From Bacillus sp. F19 (GTDB lineage Bacteria > Bacillota > Bacilli > Bacillales > Bacillaceae): a stretch of 64,000 nucleotides of DNA. The notes below the pieces were generated by a model that saw only the letters and a program-made list of their open reading frames with translations, ran no database searches and was not told where the DNA came from. This document shows positions 29,632-38,706 of this stretch, in pieces. Where the stretch lies: contig CP085711.1 of the NCBI GenBank assembly GCA_023823795.1, positions 1-64,000 of the forward strand, written 5' to 3'. Each line of letters starts with the position of its first letter. The first letter of the stretch is position 1. A program made the translations under genes and the position numbers.

Positions 29632-30717
29632 ATGTTGGAAAAAGGTAAAATATCACCTCGTCAATTTTCAATACTGGTAACTTTCTTTACGGTAGGTGGG
29701 AGCATCTTATTTGTCCCAACTTTGACTTTCTATGCAAAACAAGATGCATGGATTGCATATCTACTTGGGGCAGGAATTGGACTATTGTTTGTATTATTAA
29801 ATAATACCCTTGGCAGTATTTTTCCTAATATGACCATAGCGGAATATAGCGAAGTTATCTTAGGGAAATGGCTTGGGAAAATCGTTTCTTTACTGTATTT
29901 TATTTATTTTTTCATTATCTGTGTTCATTTTCTTAGACAGATGGGGAATTTTCTAACAACCCACATTTTGAATGAAACTCCGATTGTAACAATCCATATT
30001 ATCTTTTTCATTGTTGTTATCATGGGTGTCCGTCTTGGACTTGAAACTTTAGCACGGGGATCTGAAATTTTTCTTCCTTGGATTACATTGCTTTTTTTTG
30101 TTTTCATTGTTTCTCTTGTTCCTCAGATGAAGTTTAATCATTTACAGCCTTTATTAGAAAATAAATTATTATACACTGTTTACTTATCGATCGATTCTCC
30201 TTACACGCAACTAGTAACATTCTTAATGATATTCCCTTATGTTAACCAAATAAAAAAAGCTGAAAAATCCTTTTACTTTGGAACACTGAGTGGGTTCATT
30301 ATTTTATTTTTAATATTAATAGTATCTATATTAGTTCTTGGAGCCGATCATTCAGCAAGGCAAATTTACCCAAGCTATTCTCTAGCAAAAAAAATCAATG
30401 TAGGGAATTTTATACAACGAATTGAAGCAGTGATAATGATCATTTGGTTAGTAACGTTATATTACAAGGTAACTATTATCTTTTATGCAGCAACTTTATG
30501 TCTTGGGCAAATATTAAAATTAAAGGATCATCGCCCTCTGACTTTTCCTCTAGGAATGGTTATTGTTGTCTATTCAATTGTATCTTATCCGAATATAATT
30601 TCTTATAGTGAGTTTGCTAATACTACATTGGGACCTTTAACTATTACTTTTGGACTGATTCTGCCACTGTTATTATTAGTAATTGGTAAATATCGATTTA
30701 GTTGGAAACACCAATAA
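29632..30717 (+). CDS. GerAB-type spore germination permease (orphan B subunit)
   Basis: 361-residue membrane protein with ten predicted helices, of the Endospore_germ (GerAB/ArcD/ProY) family: SPRQFSILVTFFTVGGSILF VPT at the start and a GLETLARGSEIFLPWITLLF F block around 135-155. B subunits form the germinant-binding membrane part of Ger receptors together with A and C proteins. No A or C gene is adjacent, unlike normal ger operons, so it is an orphan receptor component. GGAAGG lies upstream of the ATG. Confidence 0.85.
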   Translation: MLEKGKISPRQFSILVTFFTVGGSILFVPTLTFYAKQDAWIAYLLGAGIGLLFVLLNNTLGSIFPNMTIAEYSEVILGKWLGKIVSLLYFIYFFIICVHFLRQMGNFLTTHILNETPIVTIHIIFFIVVIMGVRLGLETLARGSEIFLPWITLLFFVFIVSLVPQMKFNHLQPLLENKLLYTVYLSIDSPYTQLVTFLMIFPYVNQIKKAEKSFYFGTLSGFIILFLILIVSILVLGADHSARQIYPSYSLAKKINVGNFIQRIEAVIMIIWLVTLYYKVTIIFYAATLCLGQILKLKDHRPLTFPLGMVIVVYSIVSYPNIISYSEFANTTLGPLTITFGLILPLLLLVIGKYRFSWKHQ

Positions 30718-30886
30718 TGTTTAGAGACAAAATAAACAAATGTTAAACAGCGATTTAAATTGAGGACACAATAAGTTTGCTCACTACTGTTATGGAAAAA
30801 TGATTGTATGTAATAAAGATAGTAAATAAATCAATATTCCGCAATATCTGCCAGTACAAGTTGTGATTTTTCCCAGAAAAGGGTGG

Positions 30887-30958
30887 GTTAGTTAAAGAAG
30901 AATTAAGTAATTTTAGGATTCCAGGTCATATTTTAGTTATTCCATTATAGGGGTCCAG
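30887..30958 (+). repeat. Long dispersed repeat copy 11
   Basis: GTTAAAGAAGAATTAAGTAATTTTAGG, then TTTTAGTTATTCCATTATAGG GG. It parallels 18,350-18,425 block for block, but the GGGCGC part is replaced by GGGGTCC. Confidence 0.6.
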
Positions 30959-31013
30959 GTATCTTTCCGAGAAAAACATACGCTAAGGTTTTGTTCAGAA
31001 AACCAGGTTTTAC

Positions 31014-31262
31014 TTGGAAGGTGCTGAACCCATAAATTGTAATGATAATTTAGGGGTATTAGAGCAAGTCTTAGGTTCCAAAGGGTTTTACAGAACTCAT
31101 CAGTCTTACCTTGTGCCATTAAGCAAGATTGAGGAAATTCTACCTGATAACTACATGAAATCATATAACTTAAAACTGAAAAATTGTCCTGCAAAAATTG
31201 AGGTTAGCAGGACCAAGTATAAGGAACTGAAGAAAGAATTACAGAAAATACTCTACAATTAA
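31014..31262 (+). pseudogene. LytTR DNA-binding domain fragment
   Basis: About 82 codons: FYLEGAEPINCNDNLGVLEQ, SKGFYRTHQSYLVPLSKIEE I and a YNLKLKNCPAKIEVSRTKYK end. This is most of a LytTR domain (the F-R-HQSY-V pattern is diagnostic), as in AgrA/LytR-type regulators. No start codon with a ribosome site exists and the receiver or membrane half is missing. A true terminator follows, so this is the 3' end of a deleted regulatory gene. Confidence 0.75.
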
Positions 31263-31264
31263 AA

Positions 31265-31300
31265 GGGTTTGTCCAATAATTTAATTTATTGGACAAACCC
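31265..31300 (+). terminator. Terminator interrupted by a MITE
   Basis: GGGTTTGTCC pairs with GGACAAACCC. The MITE begins at the very next base, so the usual T tract has been displaced. A GGG...CCC site of this sort resembles the IS231 target preference. Confidence 0.7.
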
Positions 31301-31428
31301 CATCGCCATCAAGTTAAGAAATGCATTCTTCCCCAAAACGAAAAAAATGAGCTAAATTCTATAAATAACTGTAGAGATATAAAATTTTCGTTTTGGGGAT
31401 ATTTCAAAATCTTAGCTTGATGGGTATG
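31301..31428. mobile_element. 128-bp IS231-type MITE
   Basis: Ends CATCGCCATCAAGTTAAG and (right, inverted) CATACCCATCAAGCTAAG match the IS231-like tips. The interior pairs TTCCCCAAAACGAAAA with TTTTCGTTTTGGGG. It has no coding capacity and could be moved in trans by the neighbouring transposase. It lies head to tail with the full element, separated by 12 bp. Confidence 0.7.
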
Positions 31429-31440
31429 TGGGCGGTACCC

Positions 31441-33066
31441 CATCGCTATCAAGCTAACAAAACAAAATACCCCCTAAAATGAAAAAAATACGCTATTCTT
31501 TCTGTAGACTCATAGGAAAGGATGGCGTTTTTGTATGTCTATTTCTGTATCTGATGAATTACAACTATTTGCTCAAGAAATTCAAAACTTCTTATCTCCA
31601 AATTTCTTACGAGATCTTGCTAGAGATGTTGTTTTTGTACAACGAACCAGTAAGTACCAAGCAAAAGATTTAGTCGCTTTATGTGTATGGATGAGTCAAA
31701 ATGTCGCTAAAACCTCTTTAACTCAGTTATGTAGCTGTTTAGAAGCATCAACAGAAGTGCTCATCAGTCCTGAGGGACTGAATCAACGATTTAATGCCAC
31801 AGCCGTGCAATTTCTACAACAAGTGTTAGCCGAACTTCTCAACCAAAAGTTATCTTCAACTAAGCTGCTCACTTCTCCATACACTTCTATTTTCAAGCGT
31901 ATTCGTATCCTAGATTCAACTGCATTTCAACTTCACGATGTATTTTCATCTGTTTATCCAGGTGCAGGAGGATGCAGTCATACAGCGGGGGTGAAGATTC
32001 AGCTTGAGTATGATCTATTAAGTGGACAGTTCCTACATATTCATACAGGTCCAGGTAAACAACATGATCGAACCTATGGTTCTCTGTGTGTCCCAACTGT
32101 GACAGCGAATGATTTATGTATCCGTGATTTAGGTTATTTTCACTTGAAAGATCTTCAACATATACAAGATAAAAAGGCTTACTATATCTCTCGTATTAAA
32201 TCAAATACACGTATTTATCAAAAAAATCCCAACCCTGATTATTTTCAAGATGGAAGAATCAAGAAAGGTACAGAGTATATACAGATAGATATGGAGGTCT
32301 TAATGAACTCACTTCAACCAGGACAAACATGCGAAATATCCGACGCTTATGTAGGAATGACTGATAAAGTACCAACTCGTGTGATTGTTCATCGGCTAAC
32401 AAAAGAACAACAACAAAAACGATTACAAGATCAAACTGTAAGAGAAAAAAAGAAAGGAATGAAGTATTCTCCTCGTAGTAAACGACTCAGTGGTATCAAT
32501 GTATATATGACAAACACTCCTACAGATATTGTCCCGATGGGACAAGTACATGATTGGTACTCTTTACGTTGGCAAATCGAAATTTTATTTAAAACGTGGA
32601 AATCATTCTTTCAAATTCATCAGTGTAAAAAGATAAAACCAGAAAGATGGGAGTGCCATTTGTATGGACAATTGATTGCCATTCTACTCTGTTCTTCTAT
32701 CATGTTTCAAATGCGGCAATTACTTCTTATGAAAAAGAAACGAGAACTGAGTGAGTATAAGGCCCTTCTTTTCCAAGCTATACAGAAAGACACCCAAGAG
32801 CTATCAAAGGTTCTACTTCGCCTGTTCAACCTCCTACAGCAAAACGGGCGAAAATCTCATCGATATGAGAAGAAAACAGTCTTTGATATATTAGGTGTCG
32901 TTTACAATTGTACCATGTCTGATAATCAAGCGGCTTAATTCAAAAAAGGAAACCCGTTAGGGTTTATTTCGTATGCAAATCTTTAAAGCATCTACATATA
33001 GACTTTCAAAAAAAGAAACAATCTTGCTTATCATTGACGTTACATGAGCTTAGCTTGATAGCGATG
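31441..33066 (+). mobile_element. Complete IS231-like element (IS4 family)
   Basis: 1626 bp. Terminal inverted repeats CATCGCTATCAAGCTAA (left) and the inverse GCTTGATAGCGATG (right). It is flanked on both sides by the identical 12-mer TGGGCGGTACCC (31,429-31,440 and 33,067-33,078), which fits the GGG-N5-CCC target preference known for IS231. It is therefore a simple, probably recent, intact insertion. Confidence 0.92.
31535..32938 (+). CDS. IS4/IS231-family transposase
   Basis: 467-residue DDE transposase. First Asp in RILDSTAFQLHD (about residue 128), second in the CIRDLGYFHL strand (about 200), and a Y-(2)-R-(3)-E-(6)-K signature: YSLRWQIEILFKTWK (about 348-362). This is complete and supplies the catalytic Glu. 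The ATG lies about 95 bp inside the left end. The frame is intact and the C-terminus is basic. Confidence 0.93.
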   Translation: MSISVSDELQLFAQEIQNFLSPNFLRDLARDVVFVQRTSKYQAKDLVALCVWMSQNVAKTSLTQLCSCLEASTEVLISPEGLNQRFNATAVQFLQQVLAELLNQKLSSTKLLTSPYTSIFKRIRILDSTAFQLHDVFSSVYPGAGGCSHTAGVKIQLEYDLLSGQFLHIHTGPGKQHDRTYGSLCVPTVTANDLCIRDLGYFHLKDLQHIQDKKAYYISRIKSNTRIYQKNPNPDYFQDGRIKKGTEYIQIDMEVLMNSLQPGQTCEISDAYVGMTDKVPTRVIVHRLTKEQQQKRLQDQTVREKKKGMKYSPRSKRLSGINVYMTNTPTDIVPMGQVHDWYSLRWQIEILFKTWKSFFQIHQCKKIKPERWECHLYGQLIAILLCSSIMFQMRQLLLMKKKRELSEYKALLFQAIQKDTQELSKVLLRLFNLLQQNGRKSHRYEKKTVFDILGVVYNCTMSDNQAA

Positions 33067-33097
33067 TGGGCGGTACCCCTAAAAGATAATAATCGTC

Positions 33098-33808
33098 TCA
33101 TTCTTGATCAATTGGAGACTGCAAATGGTCATTATATGTATCAAGGTAAAGTTGTCCATTTGCACCTAAAACTCCATAGGTCACGTCGTTTACCCACAAA
33201 TTGCGCTTCTTTAACTCTTTCTCTAGCCACGAGAGAGTAATTTTATTCTCCTTCAAATTTTTATCAATGATTTTTCCATCCATAATTAATTCAATAGGAA
33301 GCCTGTATTCTGGACTGGACGCGATCCATAAATCTTGTCTTGTCACGGTACGATACTGAGGCTTTTTCAATAAAGTTAATGTTCCGTTGATTTCAAGAAT
33401 AGCAAAAAGAACCTCCTCAATATCAAATACATTTTTTTCTCGTAGTTCTTGATTTAAGTAATCTAAGGTATAACGCATCTTTTTCATGTTATGTTCTAAT
33501 ATTTTTCCATTCTGAATGACAATGGTTGGATCTCCAGCAAAAAACTTACGAGCCTTTTGGCTTTTTAAGCACATATAGGCAATAAGAAAAGTCATACCAA
33601 CAAAGATACCGAAAGAAAGCAAGAGATGGTAGGCTTTAATATGAATATTAAACGCTAAATTCGCTACAATTGCACCCATTGTGATAGCTATAACGAAATC
33701 AAAATAGGTCATTTGAGCAAGAGTTTGTTTACCTAAAAAACGGGTAGTAATTATCAAAATAAAAAATGCTCCGAACGTACGAAGGATGATTTCAATATAA
33801 TCAGGCAT
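33098..33808 (-). CDS. DUF421/YetF-domain membrane protein
   Basis: 236 residues with three N-terminal membrane helices (about 8-85) and a cytoplasmic DUF421/YetF domain. Diagnostic strings: RTFGAFFILIITTRFLGKQT LAQMTYFDFVIAITMGAIVA N, KNVFDIEEVLFAILEINGTL, and a second related repeat WVNDVTYGVLGANGQLY. The family is frequent in Bacillus (YetF, YkjA, YdfR), its function is poorly defined, and some members are spore-associated. Strong GGAGGAAG site. Its stop lies only about 20 bp from the IS231 target repeat, so the IS inserted just past the gene and probably in its terminator. Confidence 0.85.
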   Translation of the reverse strand: MPDYIEIILRTFGAFFILIITTRFLGKQTLAQMTYFDFVIAITMGAIVANLAFNIHIKAYHLLLSFGIFVGMTFLIAYMCLKSQKARKFFAGDPTIVIQNGKILEHNMKKMRYTLDYLNQELREKNVFDIEEVLFAILEINGTLTLLKKPQYRTVTRQDLWIASSPEYRLPIELIMDGKIIDKNLKENKITLSWLEKELKKRNLWVNDVTYGVLGANGQLYLDTYNDHLQSPIDQE

Positions 33809-34267
33809 ATTCTTCCTCCAGATGAGTCAACTATTTCTTATATCATTATAGTCAGGGTCTTTTTTTATAAACATCCGTTTTTTTGCATACAACTAGAAAT
33901 ATGGTCAGTTATAAATCCAGCAGGATACTTGAACTGGGCATTGGAGGTTAGTCCTGCCATTGTCGGACTAATCATCGTAATTGCAACATACAGTAAACTT
34001 CGCCTTACTACTCTCTCTTATATCATTATTGCCATTCTAACGATTTTGATGTTTGTCGGCGGCCTTTAGATTAGCCAAAGGAAGGTCAATTATTCTAGTT
34101 ATCCAAATATCGAATCTGTATTTTTAAATATCCGAAGTCTAATAAAGAATGCGTCTAGTTTCATTTACATTTAGTAGAATATGGCGCTAATTGACCTTGA
34201 ATTGAAAGAACGGTGTTTGTATGGCTTTTCAAGGGAATAGAGCAAATAACCATTTTGTAGGTGTTCC
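33809..34267. other. Gap with a DUF2238 remnant
   Basis: Besides the remnant at 33,896-34,069, the sequence 34,070-34,267 is unassigned. Confidence 0.5.
33896..34069 (+). pseudogene. N-terminal fragment of a DUF2238 (YjdF-like) membrane protein
   Basis: The frame gives EIWSVINPAGYLNWALEVSP, AIVGLIIVIATYSKLRLTTL SY, IIIAILTILMFVGGL, stop. The NWALEVSPAIVGLIIV pattern, the FR/LRLTTLSY loop and the second helix are those of DUF2238 proteins, which continue for four more helices. No start with a ribosome site is visible. Confidence 0.65.
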
Positions 34268-35128
34268 TTGAATAGAATAGAAAGCTTGCACTATTCATCT
34301 GGAAAGGCATTATCATTGATGAACGGCCACTATTTAAATAAACGTTTGTTTAAAACTAGAAAGCCTTATAAAGCACAGTTCATTGAACAGTTAAAGTTTA
34401 TGGATAAGACTATTACTGGTAAGGTAGATGGAATCATCATTCAAGGGATTGCTCATTCGAATTTTAACCAGCTCACAAACAAAGCATTCGAAAGGGGGAT
34501 AGAGATTGTGACTGTTGATACGGATGTCGCTGACAGTGAGCGGAAGGCATTTGTCGGTTCGGATAATTATATGGCAGGAGTACAGGCAGGGAGCGCTAAG
34601 ATCGAGGACACAAAGGGAGATCAATATGTCGGAATTGTAACAGGAAGATTCGACGCTTTGAACCAACAGCTTCGAATAAAAGGGTTCAAGGATGCAATTA
34701 AAAAGGAAAACCGTATAAAACTGGTTGATATTGAAGTATCCAATATTACAAAGAGCGGTGCACTGCAAGCTACATACGATTTATTAAAGAAGCACCCTCA
34801 TATAAATGCTTTTTATGGGACTAGTGCTCTTGATGGTTCGGGGATTGCCCAAGAAGTGGTCAATCAGTTTAACTTAAAGCAGAGGACGTATATTATTGGT
34901 TTTGATATTTTGCCGCAAACACTTCTTCTATTGGAAGAAGGCTCTATAGATGCATCTGTTGTCCAATACCCATATGAAATGGGATATCAATCAGTTGAAG
35001 CATTGCTTCATTTGAAAAATGAAGATGAAAGTAAAACACTACATCACACCCTGACTAAGGTAATCCGCCCTACCGACATTCAAGACTTCTATGAGAAGGG
35101 AACTGTATATGAAAACCATACGAAGTAA
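34268..35128 (+). pseudogene. Duplicated, 5'-truncated copy of the sugar-binding sensor gene
   Basis: From base 34,381 on, this frame is about 99% identical to the gene at 48,517-49,518. Its first 38 codons are unrelated, replacing the membrane anchor and first strand of the binding fold, so the product cannot be a normal receptor. Differences from the intact copy: an extra Glu codon (QEVV against QVV), Lys for Met, Leu for Met, Lys for Arg and Arg for His. All are amino-acid-changing. Confidence 0.85.
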
Positions 35129-35393
35129 GCTGCTCCTTTCCTTTTTTGCCTTTGTTGTTTTATTCAATGTAGTGTCTGTTACTATTTATTTTAGCAGTCG
35201 ATCTTTCTTGTTAGAGTATGATGCAAGTTTCGAACGTTTTTTATTAATGAATCAAATTTCGCAAGATTCAAATCTTCTATATGTAAAAACCAATGCTTAT
35301 GTGGTTGAGAAAAATCAAACTTCCATACAGGAGTTTCATAAGGTCCGTCATTTATTAGAAAGTAGCATAATAAAGCTGGAGACGAATAAAAAT
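34381..35393 (+). repeat. Segmental duplication, copy A (partner at 48,774-49,783)
   Basis: 1013 bp matching 1010 bp at the partner, with seven differences visible (six substitutions and a 3-bp indel). The right edge coincides exactly with the left inverted repeat of the IS6-type element. Confidence 0.93.
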
Positions 35394-35435
35394 GGTTCTG
35401 GTGCAAAAACTTCAATAATAGCAATTAATCTCTAA
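35109..35435 (+). pseudogene. Duplicated N-terminal fragment of the YesM-like kinase
   Basis: The first 95 codons equal the kinase gene at 49,499 apart from Ser-to-Thr and Glu-to-Val changes. The frame then runs into the IS6 inverted repeat and stops at 35,433. Only the first membrane helix and part of the sensor domain remain; all catalytic parts are missing. Confidence 0.85.
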
Positions 35436-36016
35436 ATCTTGGACATACTGATACTTTAATCTTAAAAAAGGTGCGTGATAGTATGGGAAATCAAAATTTA
35501 TTCAAGTGGAAACATTATCAGCCTGACATGATTTTGTTAACAGTGAGATGGTACCTACGGTACAACTTGAGCTTTCGTAATTTAGTGGAGATGATGGAAG
35601 AACGCGGCTTATCGATGGCTCACACAACGGTTATGCGTGCCTCGTGTCATGACGGGCGATAAGAATCCGGCTTATCCTATAGCAATTGAAGAGTTGAAAA
35701 AAGAGAAAAGCATACCTGATGGTATGCAACTTAGACAACAGAAGTACTTGAATAACATAGTGGAGCAAGATCATCGCTTTATAAAGAAGCGAGTCTGTTC
35801 TATGCTAGGATTAAAAACGTTTCGAACAGCCAAACAAATCATCTGTGGAGTGAAGGTGATGCATATGCTGAAAAAAGGACAACTTCAACAAGGGGTGAAG
35901 TCTGTCCAAAGTGAGATTGAATTCATACATAAATTATTTGGAGTAGCCTCATAATTCATAGATGAAAAGGATATTGAGATTCTATGTTTCTAACAGGTCA
36001 TATTTGCACCAGAACC
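35394..36016 (+). mobile_element. Internally deleted IS6-family element
   Basis: Inverted repeats GGTTCTGGTGCAAA (35,394) and TTTGCACCAGAACC (to 36,016) bound 623 bp, shorter than the usual 800 bp or so. No 8-bp target duplication is seen (left flank AATAAAAAT, right flank CTTTTAATAG), as expected if recombination occurred next to the element. Confidence 0.85.
35483..35954 (+). pseudogene. IS6-family transposase, middle deleted
   Basis: The N-terminal part (MGNQNLFKWKHYQPDMILLT, VRWYLRYNLSFRNLVEMMEE RG) and the C-terminal part (NNIVEQDHRFIKKRVCSMLG LKTF) of an IS26/IS240-type transposase are in different frames. They meet near 35,640, where VMR joins a GDKNPAYPIAIEELKKE segment. The segment with the first catalytic Asp residues is gone, so the element is non-autonomous. 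Confidence 0.88.
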
Positions 36017-36041
36017 CTTTTAATAGATTAGATCTATTGTA

Positions 36042-37286
36042 TTAAACAAACGTGTTGTTTTTCCGGAGTCTATTAACTATTGACAGAGCAAACTGATTAG
36101 CCCGTTCAACATCTCCTTTTTCTAAATAGTAATCAAACAGCTTAATTTCATAAGTCTCCGTATCATAGCTGTTACCCATATTCTTAAATAACGGATACGC
36201 AACTGTCTCTAGATAATGATAGTATTGGTCGGTTAAATTTTGAATCTTAAATATATGCAACTGAAAAAGGTGTAAAACCATTGTATCCTTTAATTTCTTT
36301 GCTAATGAAAGACCTTTTTGCGCTACTTTTAGCAACTCTATTTCAGATAGTAAGCCTAACTTTGTAGCAGCATTTAAATATCCTTCTAATGTCACTAGAT
36401 AATGAGGATGAGAAGGATCACGTAATTTCAAGGATTGACTATAATTTTCGAATGCTTTTTCATAGCATCCGTTCCGAAATTGTTGATAAGCATAATTATG
36501 TAGTAGTTTTGATTTTTGATCATTTAAACCAAAGTTGTCGGCCATTTCAATTAATCTTGGGTAGCTAGAATCTTTTGTATCAAAAAATTCTTCATTTTCA
36601 ACTTGAATCAACATTATCATTTTTGTTTCAACTATTCTATTAAAGCTATTTGCACTATTAAAAAATTGAAGCGCTTTATTAGCATAATGATAGGTTAGTA
36701 TTTGGGAATTCATAAACATATAGACATAAGCTAAATCATAATAATATTCAGGATTATTATAATAACGTATATTAATTTTCTTTAAATAAGAAATTGCTTG
36801 ATTAAATTCTCTGTGATAATCAAGATAAAATTTCCCCTTAATATGATATAGCATGTTTTGTTCATATAGCGAAAGTTCTTGCCAACTGTCCATTTCCTCG
36901 ATCAAGGATTTAGCAATCGTACTTTCTCCAATTAATAAATAATATCTAGTTAGAACTAGTGTGTATGATCGATAAAAATCAGGAATTTTTAAAAACTTGA
37001 TTCCTTCCAACTTAGTTTTTATGCTTGTTGCTTTTGAATTTAGTTTAAAAATAATGGAATCATGCCAATCTTTTATCAGTAAATCCAAGCCTAAGTATGT
37101 ATCGATCTCTACCTGCATATCGATTTGTAGTCTTTTAGCTAACAATCCGAGTGTTTTTTCTGATACTTCTGTAATACCACGTTCAATCTTGCTTACATGT
37201 GTACTTGAACAAATCTGGTTCCCTAATTCTTCTTGCTTTAATCCTTGAAGTTCACGGTGAAATTTTATAATTTTTCCTTGAATCAT
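36042..37286 (-). CDS. RRNPP-type HTH/TPR regulator (PlcR/NprR-like)
   Basis: 414 residues. An N-terminal HTH_3 domain (LQGLKQEELGNQICSSTHVS KIERG, about 13-37) is followed by a long all-helical TPR array (about 90-400; repeats such as NPEYYYDLAYVYMFMNSQIL TYHYANKA and LLHNYAYQQFRNGCYEKAFE NYSQSLKLRDP). This layout is that of RRNPP quorum-sensing regulators (PlcR, NprR, PrgX, Rgg), activated by short secreted peptides. GGAGAGGG precedes the ATG. No pheromone gene is visible on either side: the 3' side is cut off after 25 bp by the IS6 remnant. The S8 proteases upstream are plausible targets, as NprR and PlcR control proteases, but this is inference. Confidence 0.8.
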   Translation of the reverse strand: MIQGKIIKFHRELQGLKQEELGNQICSSTHVSKIERGITEVSEKTLGLLAKRLQIDMQVEIDTYLGLDLLIKDWHDSIIFKLNSKATSIKTKLEGIKFLKIPDFYRSYTLVLTRYYLLIGESTIAKSLIEEMDSWQELSLYEQNMLYHIKGKFYLDYHREFNQAISYLKKINIRYYNNPEYYYDLAYVYMFMNSQILTYHYANKALQFFNSANSFNRIVETKMIMLIQVENEEFFDTKDSSYPRLIEMADNFGLNDQKSKLLHNYAYQQFRNGCYEKAFENYSQSLKLRDPSHPHYLVTLEGYLNAATKLGLLSEIELLKVAQKGLSLAKKLKDTMVLHLFQLHIFKIQNLTDQYYHYLETVAYPLFKNMGNSYDTETYEIKLFDYYLEKGDVERANQFALSIVNRLRKNNTFV

Positions 37287-37990
37287 AATGCCCTCTCCTT
37301 GTTTTCACCTCATTAGAATACTTTTCATGATCTTTCAGTTACTTTATTTATCTTATTTCGTGTACTAATATCGTTGTATTTAATTTTAACAATATTTTTA
37401 TCGATTTCAATAACATTCACAGTAACTCTTGCTAGTCAAATGTTACCTATCCTCCCAAATTTTTAAAATATATCACACTAAAAAAATGAAAACCACAATT
37501 CAAATTCTGATTTTTCTAATCTATTTCTATAAAATCTATCAATTCAATATTATTTATATTCAAGAGAAAACTAGGCCAATAGTCCTTAGATAAACCCCCT
37601 TTGCAATATACTAATAAAGTTATTAATATTACTGTTATAGAAGTTGTTTGAAAATTTAGGGAAATGTAATTTTTCCATCATCGAAACCACTTCCAACAGC
37701 GCATCAGTGACAGAACCCCAAGTAGATCAAGTATTACACCAATTCACTTTTGAAAAACGAAAAGCGATCCAGAAATAAACGACTAATAATAAAGTAATAT
37801 TTCTGAATATTGATTAATCGGTGGATTACCTCTCAATTTTACTAGATAGTTGAGAGACTTTAAAAGGCTCATGTTGTAAGACAAATCTGTGTATGAAATG
37901 TGAAGTCAAGTCGTTATTGCGATACCTTCACATTTTTACAAATATAGTAGTCTACTATTTATTAGGAAAAGGAGAGGTTGTTTAGTTTCT
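37287..37990. other. Divergent promoter region between regulator and protease fragment
   Basis: About 700 bp, very AT-rich. A short open frame at 37,662-37,777 ends SVTEPQVDQVLHQFTFEKRK AIQK and may be a gene relic. No PlcR box (TATG-N8-CATA) was found by eye. Confidence 0.4.
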
Positions 37991-38590
37991 ATGGGGAAAA
38001 GAAGAAACAAAAAAATGCTTAGCGTATTAACCGCAAGCTTGGCTTCCTCACTACTTTTGGGAACAAGTACTACGAATTCATTTGCTAATGATGACACCGC
38101 TACCGCATCGACTGCTACCCAGACATCCCAGTCGCAGGAGAAAAGCAGGATAGTTGAGACGCACAAGGTCACACTGATCACCGGTGACGTCGTTTATGTA
38201 GAAAAACATAGTGATGGATTACTTGTTAACACTCTACTACCAAGGGAGGACGGAACACCAGAATCATATATGACGAAAAGTATTGGTGATGACTATTATT
38301 TGATTCCAGATGAAGCTACTCCATTTCTAGCTGCAAACCAGCTGGATGAGGAGCTGTTTAACATCACGAAATTGGTTGAATATGGATATGATGACTCTCA
38401 TGAGTCGAGTATTCCAATGATTGTAACAGAGGAATCCGGAAAAGTTAATCCATCTGTCAGCGAAGCGGCCGAAGAGGCTGTGACTACTGGAGCAACGGAA
38501 AAAGTAGAGCTCCATAGCGTTAATGCCATCGCAGTGAAAACGGACAAAAAGCATGCTAAGAAATTCTGGGAGGCTGTGATAGAAGGCTGA
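37991..38590 (+). pseudogene. Truncated S8 protease: signal peptide and propeptide only
   Basis: 199 codons: a signal peptide with a long basic start (MGKRRNKKMLSVLTASLASS LLLG, cut near NSFA), then a propeptide with THKVTLITGDVVYVEKHSDG and VNAIAVKTDKKHAKKFWEAV, then a TGA. This is the pre-pro region of a large extracellular subtilisin-like protease whose catalytic domain should follow. Together with the fragment at 45,885 it may represent a protease gene split by the incoming large protease gene. Confidence 0.75.
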
Positions 38591-38706
38591 GATAATATAA
38601 ATATACATTTAAGTGAATAGAGAAAATTCAAAAAACTTAAATGTTCCAAAGGTAAATGAGCAGCAGACTTAAACGGTTGAAATGCTCGAAATGGGGGGGA
38701 AGAATT

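Noticed and set aside
35637-35954. Plus-strand 105-codon ORF read as an independent gene
   Set aside because: It is the C-terminal part of the deleted IS6 transposase, already within the IS6 inverted repeats.
37287-37990. PlcR box or pheromone gene near the RRNPP regulator
   Set aside because: No TATG-N8-CATA palindrome and no short ORF with a signal peptide were found in the intergenic region.
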